Source: Propionibacteriaceae bacterium (GTDB taxonomy: Bacteria; Actinomycetota; Actinomycetes; Propionibacteriales; Propionibacteriaceae). From it: DNA of 5,392 bases. The stretch lies in assembly GCA_031268065.1 (NCBI GenBank), contig JAIRXX010000271.1:1-5392 (forward strand), written 5' to 3'. Positions 1-5,392 of the stretch are shown here, piece by piece. The first letter of the stretch is position 1, and the number at the start of each line of letters is the position of its first letter. The notes below the pieces were generated by a model. The model saw nothing but the letters and a program-made list of their open reading frames with translations. It did no database searches and was not told where the DNA came from. Both the position numbers and the translations under genes were made by a program.

Positions 1-812
1 GAGTTGAGCAATTGCAGGCTCACCAGCAGCGGCGTCGGGGAGAGCACCATCGCGATGGCCATCGTCTCGCCGAGAGCACGGCCCAGGCCGAGCATCGCGC
101 CGGTGAGTATGCCCGAGCGTCCGAACGGGAGCACGGCCAACTTGATCGTCTCCCACTTGGTCGCCCCGAGCGCCAGCGCCGCCTCGCTGGTGGAGCTTGG
201 CGTCTGGGCAAAAACCTCGCGGCAGACCGAGGCCATGATCGGCATGATCATCACCGCGAGCACCAGGGCCGCCGTCAGAATCGTACGCCCGGTGGGAGAC
301 GGGGTGCCGGCGAACAGCGGGAACCACCCCATGTTCTCGCTCAGCCAGCGGTAGCAGACGGCAAGGCCGGGTGCGAGCACCATGATCCCCCAGAGGCCAT
401 AGACCACTGAGGGCACTGCGGCGAGCAGGTCTACGGCGACACCGCAGTAGCGGGCGACAGACCTGGGCGCCAGCCGGGAGATGAACAGCGCCACCGCGAT
501 GGCGACGGGCACCGCGAAGAGCAACGCCAATCCGGAGACCCAAACCGATCCGAAGACCAGCGGCCCGGCCAGCGACCAGAAGTCCACCTGGTAGGGCAAC
601 TCCGCCGCCGGGGCGCCCAGCGCCGGAGCGCCCCGGACTAGCAGGAAGACCGCCACCCCGGCCAGGGCGACCGCTATCGCGGCCCCCGACGCGGCCACCG
701 TCCACCCGGCCAGCTTTTCCGTCCGGCGCTCCCCGCGCCGTCCCGTCCCGGTCAGGTCGGCCGGACCGGGACGGCGGACGAGCAAGCCTTGCTCGGCAAT
801 GGTTGTTGCCAC
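1..812 (-). CDS. pstC: Phosphate ABC transporter permease PstC, 3' end outside the window
   Basis: PstC is one of two membrane permease subunits of the PstSCAB high-affinity phosphate importer in the cytoplasmic membrane. The first 270 residues are visible. A polar Arg-rich N-terminus is followed by hydrophobic segments near 38-59, 86-111, 125-147 and 177-197. The PstC/PstA-typical stretch AVPSVVYGLWG lies at 132-142. The EAA loop that contacts the ATPase begins at E210 (EAALALGATKWE) and ends in LP at 228-229, followed by GLGRALGETMA at 242-252. I chose the GTG at 812-810 because GTGAGG, overlapping the pstS stop, sits 7 bases upstream and no better start exists. It lies 8 bases after pstS, so the two are co-transcribed. 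The gene runs off the left edge; PstC is usually 300-340 residues, so roughly 50 or more are missing. The family assignment is firm; the exact start is inferred. Confidence 0.95.
   Translation of the reverse strand, partial: MATTIAEQGLLVRRPGPADLTGTGRRGERRTEKLAGWTVAASGAAIAVALAGVAVFLLVRGAPALGAPAAELPYQVDFWSLAGPLVFGSVWVSGLALLFAVPVAIAVALFISRLAPRSVARYCGVAVDLLAAVPSVVYGLWGIMVLAPGLAVCYRWLSENMGWFPLFAGTPSPTGRTILTAALVLAVMIMPIMASVCREVFAQTPSSTSEAALALGATKWETIKLAVLPFGRSGILTGAMLGLGRALGETMAIAMVLSPTPLLVSLQLLN
743..774 (-). other. Strong RNA hairpin in the first codons of pstC
   Basis: Positions 743-753 and 764-774 form a perfect 11-bp inverted repeat (CCGTCCCGGTC / GACCGGGACGG) around a 10-base loop. In the pst transcript it covers pstC codons 13-24, about 50 bases after the pstS stop. 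No T tract follows, so it is not an intrinsic terminator. It could protect the pstS 3' end or slow ribosomes entering pstC. GC-rich coding sequence produces some chance dyads, so a function is only inferred. Confidence 0.4.
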
Positions 813-820
813 GGCCAGCC

Positions 821-1939
821 TCACTTGATCTTGCTGATCGCGTCCGACACCAGGGAGGTTAACTCGGTGTTCAACGGAGCCGAGCCAGCCTGCTGGGCCG
901 CTGCTTGCTGGCCGGTGGTTGACACCGCGTGCTCCAGATACGACCTGACCAGGGTGGCGGTGTTTGAATCCTGGTATTGGACGCAGGCACCCAGGTAGCT
1001 GACCAGCAACAGCGGGTAGCCAGTGCCCTGTTTGCGGTCTAGGTCGAATACGATGTCGGTCGCGGCCCGTCCCTGCTCCAGCGAGGAGTTGGCCACAGCG
1101 GTGGCAGCGCCCTCGGCGGAAGGCGCCACATATTCGGAGCCGACCTTGATCGACACTGTTCCCAGGTCTGACGCCTGCGAGGCGTCCAGGTAGCCGATCG
1201 CCCCGGCGGCGGCGGTGATTGCCTCCCGCACGCCCTGGGTCTTCTCGGCGGCCTCGCCGGTCAGCTTCTTCGGCCATTCCTCGACCGAACCCCAGGTCCA
1301 CTCAGCTGGAGCGGTCTCTGCCAGGTAGTCGGTGAAGTTGCCCGTGGTGCCCGACTTGTCCGAGCGATGCACGGCGGTTACCGGGGTGCTGGGCAGTTTC
1401 ACGCCGGGATTGGCGGCGGCGATGGCCTTGTCGTCCCACTTCTTGATCCGTCCGGCGAAGATATCAGCCAGCGTGGACGGGTCCAGGTTCAACGTCGCCA
1501 GCTCGGGCAGGTTGAAGGCCACCGCTATCGGCGAAATGTAAACCGGTATCTCGACCAGGCCGCTGCCGGGCACGCATCCGGCAAAGTTTCCAGCGGCTTC
1601 CTCGACTGAATAGGCATCGTCTGTGCCGACGAAGGCGAAACCGCCCTCACTGAAGTTGGTCCGGCCAACACCGGAACCTGTCGGGTCGTAATCGACGGTG
1701 ACGGCGGAATAGGTGGTTTGGAATCCAGCCCGCCAAGCCTCTTGGGCGGCGGTCTGCGAGGATGCCCCTCCGCCAACCAGGGTTCCTTGGATTGCGGGGG
1801 CGGGAGGAGTGGCGGGGTCAGTGGCGGTCGGGGTGTCGCTTGCGACTACCGGGGCCTCGTTCGCGGCGCAACCTGACAAGATCGCGCCGAGGGCTAGCGC
1901 GGCGATCCCCGCGCGGCTCAATGCATTAAACATCTTCAT
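821..1939 (-). CDS. pstS: Phosphate-binding lipoprotein PstS
   Basis: PstS captures extracellular inorganic phosphate and delivers it to the PstCA channel. From the chosen ATG the protein has 372 residues. It has a short signal peptide with lipobox LSGC, giving lipidated Cys24 and membrane anchoring. A Pro/Thr/Ala-rich linker runs to about residue 51, and the binding domain follows. Family motifs are GGGASSQ at 56-62, DYDPTGSGVGR at 83-93, VGTDD at 104-108 and HRSDKSGTT at 191-199; these supply the Ser/Thr/Asp/Arg ligands of phosphate. Two cysteines in the mature domain could form a disulfide. The start is ambiguous: an in-frame TTG at 1951 adds four residues, and another ATG lies two codons downstream; none has a strong Shine-Dalgarno. 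The ATG at 1939 gives the most typical signal peptide. It is the first gene of the pst operon and is preceded by a PHO-box-like element. Confidence 0.95.
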   Translation of the reverse strand: MKMFNALSRAGIAALALGAILSGCAANEAPVVASDTPTATDPATPPAPAIQGTLVGGGASSQTAAQEAWRAGFQTTYSAVTVDYDPTGSGVGRTNFSEGGFAFVGTDDAYSVEEAAGNFAGCVPGSGLVEIPVYISPIAVAFNLPELATLNLDPSTLADIFAGRIKKWDDKAIAAANPGVKLPSTPVTAVHRSDKSGTTGNFTDYLAETAPAEWTWGSVEEWPKKLTGEAAEKTQGVREAITAAAGAIGYLDASQASDLGTVSIKVGSEYVAPSAEGAATAVANSSLEQGRAATDIVFDLDRKQGTGYPLLLVSYLGACVQYQDSNTATLVRSYLEHAVSTTGQQAAAQQAGSAPLNTELTSLVSDAISKIK

Positions 1940-1981
1940 GCTCAGAGCCAAACATTTCCGCGTGTCCAGCTGCCCTCAGCA

Positions 1982-2010
1982 AGGTTAACGGCGGGAAAAC
2001 TCTGCGCCAA
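1982..2010 (-). promoter_or_regulatory. Candidate pstS promoter
   Basis: Reading the minus strand, TTGGCG (2010-2005) and TAACCT (1987-1982) are separated by 17 bases, matching a primary-sigma promoter at 4 of 6 in the -35 and TANNNT in the -10. Transcription would start near 1975, leaving a leader of about 36 bases before the ATG at 1939. This is prediction by eye only. Confidence 0.4.
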
Positions 2011-2011
2011 C
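1983..2011 (-). promoter_or_regulatory. PHO-box-like direct repeats (candidate PhoP site)
   Basis: On the minus strand three heptamers lie in exact 11-base phase: GTTGGCG (2011-2005), GTTTTCC (2000-1994) and GTTAACC (1989-1983). Compared with the Streptomyces PHO-box unit GTTCACC they match at 4, 5 and 6 of 7 positions. The array overlaps the candidate pstS -35 and -10 elements. The phasing and location upstream of pstS support PhoP control under phosphate limitation; the first unit is weak. Confidence 0.45.
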
Positions 2012-2122
2012 GGCTGGGAGCGGCTGGGCGGCTTTGGGCTGGCGGCGGGGGCAGTTGGCCGTCGGTGACGATGGGCTCGCGGCGGTGGCTGGCACTGCGG
2101 GAAATCAGCAGGCGATTCATGC

Positions 2123-2153
2123 TTGACCCTGACGTTGCGTCATAGTTTTCACT
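2123..2153 (+). promoter_or_regulatory. MerR-type operator/promoter of the exporter operon
   Basis: TTGACC (2123-2128) is a good -35 element. Directly after it is the perfect dyad TGACG-TTG-CGTCA (2130-2142), which extends imperfectly as AC..GT to 2126-2146. MerR regulators characteristically bind a dyad inside an overlong 19-20 base spacer. A 19-base spacer places a weak -10, TTCACT, at 2148-2153, and transcription would then begin at about 2160, the A of the exporter start codon. The adjacent merR-family gene makes it the likely binder. The dyad and -35 are directly visible; the -10 and the regulator assignment are inferred. Confidence 0.55.
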
Positions 2154-2159
2154 GGCAGT

Positions 2160-3437
2160 ATGAACAGATCGCTTCTCGCCTACCAAGGCTCATCCGTCCT
2201 GTCTGACCTGGGCAATTCCCTGACTGCGGTGGTGCTCCCGCTGCTGGTGCTGCAGACCACCGGCTCGGTGCTCTCGGCGGGCTGGTTGGCCCTTGCCACC
2301 GGCCTTCCGCAATTCCTGGCCGCCGTCTCAGGCGGCGTTGCGCTGGATAGGCTCAACCGGAGGACCGTAGCCATCGCCGGAGACCTGGCATCGGCGGCGT
2401 CAATCGCCGGGCTTGCCCTTGTCCATGCCACCCAAGGCCTAAATCTGCATTGGTTCATCATTTTCGGCTGCTTGTCCGCAGTTGGCGACATGCCGGCGAT
2501 GACCGCCCGAGCCGCAATGGCTCCCAGCCTGGCCGAGGCGACGCGAATGCCCATCGAACGCATTATCGCCATCCGCTCCGGGCTGTCATCAGCCGCCATC
2601 ATGGCAGGCCCCATGCTCGGCGCGGCGCTGATCGGCTGGGGCGCGCAGAACGTTGCCCTGTGGATCACGGCCACCACATCCACTCTGGCGGCCTGCGCGG
2701 GGTTCGCATTGCCCGCTTCGGTGGGAATGGTCAGCGATGCGGACCACCCAGCCGAAGCGGTGAGACGAAGCTGGCGTCCGTTGCGCGAATTCGCCGCAGG
2801 CGTGCGCCACCTGGCGGTTGACTTGCCGCTCGTTCGCCTGGTCACCTTGGTCGGCGTCGTGCTGGCTTGCGCCATCGGCATCGTCCAAGGTCTGGCGCTG
2901 CCCTATCTGCTCTTGCTCACCGGCCATCCTGGCCGCACCGGGATCACGCTGGCGTGCCTGGCACTGGGCGTGGCGGTGGGCGCTGGGTGCTACGCCGGTG
3001 CGCACCGGCGGTTGCGCCCACGCGCGTTCGCCGCCATTGGCGGAGCGGCGGCGGCGGCTGGGTTGTGGCTGCTGGCCACGCTGCCGGTGTTCGGCCTGCT
3101 GCTGGCGGCAATGGCCGTGATCGGCGCGGGCATGGGGCTGCTCTCGTCAGTGGACGCCACTGTGTCGGTCACCTCGCCCGATCCCGAATTGCGGGGGCGC
3201 GTCCTCGGCAACCAGAATGCGCTGACGCTGGGCCTGGCGCCTTTCGCCACACTGGGCGCGGCACTGGGCATCGAGCAACTTGGGCTGGGCAACATGTTGG
3301 CGGCGCTGGCGGCCATCGTCACCGCCGCGATAGCGTTCATGGCAGCTTCGCGTTCTTGGCGGTTGGCGCCAAGCGTGGCCGAATCCGAAGACACGCCTGG
3401 TGGCCAGGACATTGTTTCGGCCACCGGGGCGAAGTAG
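2160..3437 (+). CDS. MFS exporter (drug/metabolite efflux type)
   Basis: This 425-residue protein is a major facilitator superfamily carrier, which uses the proton gradient to move small molecules across the cytoplasmic membrane. It is hydrophobic throughout, with a pattern consistent with 12 membrane segments. A loop 2-3 motif, GGVALDRLNRR (58-68), matches the MFS signature with its Asp-Arg and Arg-Arg pairs. The PxLRGRV-like segment PELRGRV (342-348) is typical of the EntS/macrolide-efflux-like branch. Length is normal for the family. The ATG at 2160 has no Shine-Dalgarno and coincides with the predicted transcription start, so the mRNA may be leaderless. It is divergent from pstS and followed 9 bases later by a MerR-family regulator, suggesting ligand-induced efflux. 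Export direction and the antibiotic or toxic-metabolite substrate are inference; nothing in the sequence identifies the substrate. Confidence 0.88.
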   Translation: MNRSLLAYQGSSVLSDLGNSLTAVVLPLLVLQTTGSVLSAGWLALATGLPQFLAAVSGGVALDRLNRRTVAIAGDLASAASIAGLALVHATQGLNLHWFIIFGCLSAVGDMPAMTARAAMAPSLAEATRMPIERIIAIRSGLSSAAIMAGPMLGAALIGWGAQNVALWITATTSTLAACAGFALPASVGMVSDADHPAEAVRRSWRPLREFAAGVRHLAVDLPLVRLVTLVGVVLACAIGIVQGLALPYLLLLTGHPGRTGITLACLALGVAVGAGCYAGAHRRLRPRAFAAIGGAAAAAGLWLLATLPVFGLLLAAMAVIGAGMGLLSSVDATVSVTSPDPELRGRVLGNQNALTLGLAPFATLGAALGIEQLGLGNMLAALAAIVTAAIAFMAASRSWRLAPSVAESEDTPGGQDIVSATGAK

Positions 3438-3441
3438 GAGG
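3436..3441 (+). promoter_or_regulatory. Shine-Dalgarno of the merR-family gene
   Basis: AGGAGG overlaps the TAG stop of the exporter gene and lies 5 bases before the ATG at 3447. It is the strongest ribosome-binding site in the window and contrasts with the exporter start, which has none. It supports translation of the regulator from the exporter mRNA. Confidence 0.8.
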
Positions 3442-3446
3442 TTCGG

Positions 3447-4250
3447 ATGGGTAACGAGCGGTTGGCGTGGACCAGCCAACAACTTGCCGACCTGGTGGGC
3501 GTGACCGTGCGCACGCTGCGGCATTACCACCAGATCGGGTTGCTGCCGGAACCCGAGCGCACCGCAGGTGGGTATCGCAGCTACGGCCCCGCCCATGTGC
3601 TGGTAGTTTTGCGCATCCGCCGCCTGGTCAGGCTGGGCTTGCCGCTGGCGCGGATCGCCGAGCTGCTGCGCTACCCGGACGACGCTGACACCGACACCGT
3701 ACTGGCGGAATTGGACCGGCATTTGGCGGAGCAGATTGAGGTGCTGCAAGCCCGCAGGCGGCAAGTCGCCTCACTGCTGCACACCGGACAGCTTGAACTG
3801 CCGCCGCGCTATGTGCCGATTGTGGACGCGCTGCGCGGCGCTGGCGCAGACGGCGCTTCGATCACCGAAATCAAAGACCTGATCGAATTGATGGACGGCC
3901 TCAGCTCCGAATCCGAGCGCGAAACGTTCACCGGCTCCCTGGAGCACATCGTTTCCGATCCAAGTGTGGGCCACTTCATGGACCTTGACCGCGCGGTGCG
4001 GCAGATCGATGATTCGACTCCCGACGCAGAGGTTGAGCGGCTGGTTGCGGAAGTGACCGCCGCCATCATCGAAATCACCGAGCGGGAAATCGCCGAGACA
4101 GGTGCCGACGACAGTGCTGCGAAGCTAAATTCCCCGCTGGCCGACCTGGCGTTAACCCTGTCCAACGCCGAGCTGACAACGCGCGGGCAAGCAGTCTTCC
4201 AGCGCGTCATGGAAACAGTAATCCGCCACTTCGACCCGCAGTCGCCTTGA
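3447..4250 (+). CDS. MerR-family transcriptional regulator
   Basis: The N-terminus is a clear MerR DNA-binding domain. A helix-turn-helix spans about residues 10-29 with the signature VRTLRHYHQIGLL at 21-33, and the wing GGYRSY follows at 41-46. A second helical pair reaches about residue 75, and a charged dimerisation helix spans about 84-111. The remaining 150 residues are predicted mostly helical and match no effector domain I recognise. The protein has no cysteine, which argues against metal or thiol sensing as in MerR or SoxR and favours an organic ligand. At 267 residues it is longer than the small metal sensors (about 130-150). A perfect AGGAGG overlaps the exporter stop codon, 5 bases before the ATG, fixing the start and indicating one operon. 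It probably controls the dyad upstream of the exporter and hence itself; the ligand is unknown. Confidence 0.92.
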   Translation: MGNERLAWTSQQLADLVGVTVRTLRHYHQIGLLPEPERTAGGYRSYGPAHVLVVLRIRRLVRLGLPLARIAELLRYPDDADTDTVLAELDRHLAEQIEVLQARRRQVASLLHTGQLELPPRYVPIVDALRGAGADGASITEIKDLIELMDGLSSESERETFTGSLEHIVSDPSVGHFMDLDRAVRQIDDSTPDAEVERLVAEVTAAIIEITEREIAETGADDSAAKLNSPLADLALTLSNAELTTRGQAVFQRVMETVIRHFDPQSP

Positions 4251-4268
4251 CGGTTCAATCCCGGTACC

Positions 4269-4287
4269 CGACTACACGTCCTAGTCG
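4269..4287 (+). terminator. Weak hairpin after the exporter/regulator operon
   Basis: CGACTA and TAGTCG form a 6-bp stem with a 7-base loop, 18 bases after the regulator stop codon. The following bases are A/T-containing but not a T tract. The position suits a terminator, yet the stem is short, so this is a weak candidate. Confidence 0.2.
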
Positions 4288-4318
4288 TCAAATACCCTAA
4301 AATGTCGGCAGCCCTGGG

Positions 4319-4324
4319 TACACT
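4319..4324 (+). promoter_or_regulatory. Candidate -10 element for the methyltransferase gene
   Basis: TACACT fits the actinobacterial TANNNT -10 form and ends 7 bases before the GTG at 4331, so transcription would start at or near that GTG and give a leaderless mRNA. No recognisable -35 lies 16-19 bases upstream. A second A/T-rich hexamer, TAAAAT, is at 4298-4303. Confidence 0.25.
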
Positions 4325-4330
4325 TGCGCT

Positions 4331-5392
4331 GTGCAGACAGCAGTACCCCGTAATGCGGCAACTGATGCGCCAGGTCAGTCTCCATCAGCGTTTCCCAGAC
4401 GTGGCGGATTGGCTGTGGTAAGCACCTCAGGGGTTCTGCCTGCAGACGGAAATTCGCCAGGTACGGCACTAAGCTCGCAATCTGCTTCGATCTCCCCACT
4501 TCGCATACAGAACACCAGCACCCCTACCACTCCGCTGACATTCATAGAGTTTTTCTCAGGTGTGGGCTTGGTAAATGCAGCGCTCAGTGGCTTGGGCTGG
4601 ACCTGCCTCTTCGCCAATGACAATGACCCTAAGAAAAACGCCACCTACTTGGCGAATTACCCCACTGCCAATCTCGTGGACTACGACATACAACTGGTCA
4701 ATGCTGTTGACATACCCAAGGCGACACTGGCGACCGCATCATTCCCGTGTGTCGACCTTAGCCAAGCTGGGAACCGAAGAGGGATAAACGGAGAGCACAG
4801 CGGCGTAGTTTGGTCATTTCTTCGCCGTATTGAGACCTTGGTTTCCCAGGGACGAGCACCTAGATACTTATTGCTTGAGAACGTTCCAGGCCTCCTTACG
4901 CTTCACGAAGGTTCGAGCATCGACATTCTGCTTAGAAATATCGCAAAGCTTGGATATGCATTCGACCTAGTACAGGTAGATGCCAGGCATTTCGTGCCGC
5001 AGGCGCGGAACAGGGTATTCATCATTGCAGGTAGAGGCCTCCCAACCAGTCCGTTCTCATTGATGCCCGACGATCATATCCACAGGTACAAAGTGCGCCA
5101 GGCATACGAACGCAACCGTAATCTGCCCTGGCACTTCTTCAACTTCCCTTCTCTGCCAAAGCAGTCGCCCACGACTCTCGCTGACATCATTGAACCGACC
5201 AGACCTGATGATCCGAGATGGTGGCCGTTGGAGAAACTCGATTACTTCTGGAGCCATCTTGAGCATGATCATGCCCCGCGACTTGCGGAGTTGCTCAAAG
5301 CTGGTGAGCACACTTATCTGACAGCGGTTCGCCGTGGGAGACGGCGCGGACCCAGAGAGCAGATATTCAATCTTCGCTTTGATGGCCTTGCG
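4331..5392 (+). CDS. DNA (cytosine-5-)-methyltransferase, 3' end outside the window
   Basis: The enzyme transfers a methyl group from S-adenosylmethionine to C5 of cytosine at a specific DNA site. Numbered from GTG 4331, 354 residues are visible. Motif I is FFSGVGL (74-80, SAM binding). Motif IV is SFPCVDLSQAG (137-147) with catalytic Cys140. Motif VI is ENVPGLL (183-189) and motif VIII is QARNR (224-228). The following segment, to LRFDGLA at the edge, should lead into target recognition; motifs IX-X are missing. The reading frame opens after TAA at 4298-4300. Possible starts are GTG 4331, TTG 4409 and GTG 4415; there is no ATG before motif I. From 4331 the protein carries an unusual Ser/Thr/Pro-rich leader of about 70 residues. 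Lower GC and eight AGA codons indicate horizontal acquisition. It may belong to a restriction-modification or larger defence system, but no partner is visible. Confidence 0.9.
   Translation, partial: MQTAVPRNAATDAPGQSPSAFPRRGGLAVVSTSGVLPADGNSPGTALSSQSASISPLRIQNTSTPTTPLTFIEFFSGVGLVNAALSGLGWTCLFANDNDPKKNATYLANYPTANLVDYDIQLVNAVDIPKATLATASFPCVDLSQAGNRRGINGEHSGVVWSFLRRIETLVSQGRAPRYLLLENVPGLLTLHEGSSIDILLRNIAKLGYAFDLVQVDARHFVPQARNRVFIIAGRGLPTSPFSLMPDDHIHRYKVRQAYERNRNLPWHFFNFPSLPKQSPTTLADIIEPTRPDDPRWWPLEKLDYFWSHLEHDHAPRLAELLKAGEHTYLTAVRRGRRRGPREQIFNLRFDGLA

Noticed and set aside
1926..1955. Nine-codon ORF (MFGSEHEDV) overlapping the pstS start, possibly a regulatory leader peptide.
   Set aside because: It is very short and has only a weak GGA-containing site too near its ATG. 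It mainly reflects the pstS N-terminus read in another frame.
2012..2060. G-rich stretch in the divergent intergenic region, considered as a G-quadruplex or terminator.
   Set aside because: There are not four well-spaced GGG runs in a clear pattern, and no stem followed by a T tract.
2180..3005. Long open frames on the minus strand across the exporter gene, up to 233 codons.
   Set aside because: They are Ser/Ala/Arg/Pro-rich shadows of the GC-rich exporter coding sequence, with no recognisable domain or ribosome-binding site.
3147..3764. A 205-codon minus-strand open frame spanning the exporter/regulator junction.
   Set aside because: It lies antisense to two well-supported genes, is Gln/Arg/His-rich, and shows no family motif.
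4251..4275. GGTTCAATCCC resembles a tRNA T-loop, raising the idea of a tRNA 3'-end attachment site at the island edge.
   Set aside because: The would-be T stem has a mismatch and a wobble, and the bases upstream encode the regulator C-terminus, leaving no room for the rest of a tRNA.
4281..4644. Minus-strand open frames opposite the start of the methyltransferase gene, as possible antitoxin or control protein.
   Set aside because: Neither has a helix-turn-helix or other motif, and both overlap the methyltransferase frame including motif I.

Overview
The window looks like actinobacterial (Actinomycetota) chromosome. The first 4.25 kb is GC-rich (75% in the sampled row 2941-3000). The PstS lipoprotein and its upstream heptamers resemble those of high-GC Gram-positives, and one or two genes appear to be translated without a Shine-Dalgarno sequence. 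I cannot name the genus.

Layout. (1) On the minus strand, positions 1-1939 hold pstS followed 8 bases later by the first 270 codons of pstC, the start of a high-affinity phosphate ABC transporter operon; its remaining genes would lie beyond the left edge. (2) Positions 1940-2159 are a divergent control region. The pst side has a promoter overlapped by three 11-base-phased heptamers of PHO-box type. The rightward side has a MerR-type dyad just after a -35 element. (3) On the plus strand, 2160-4250 hold a two-gene operon: an MFS exporter and a MerR-family regulator that starts 9 bases after it. This fits a self-regulated efflux module with an unknown ligand. (4) Positions 4251-4330 are a short spacer with a weak hairpin and a possible promoter. 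(5) From about 4331 to the right edge runs a DNA cytosine-5 methyltransferase, open at its 3' end. Its GC is lower (47-50% in sampled rows) and it uses many AGA and ATA codons, unlike the genes to its left.

The most informative boundary is therefore near 4251-4300, where ordinary chromosomal transport and regulatory genes give way to what looks like the edge of an acquired restriction-modification or defence island. Most of that island lies outside the window, so no new system can be demonstrated here. The best local leads are the MerR dyad with an apparently leaderless exporter start, the hairpin at the pstS/pstC junction, and the odd 5' end of the methyltransferase gene.
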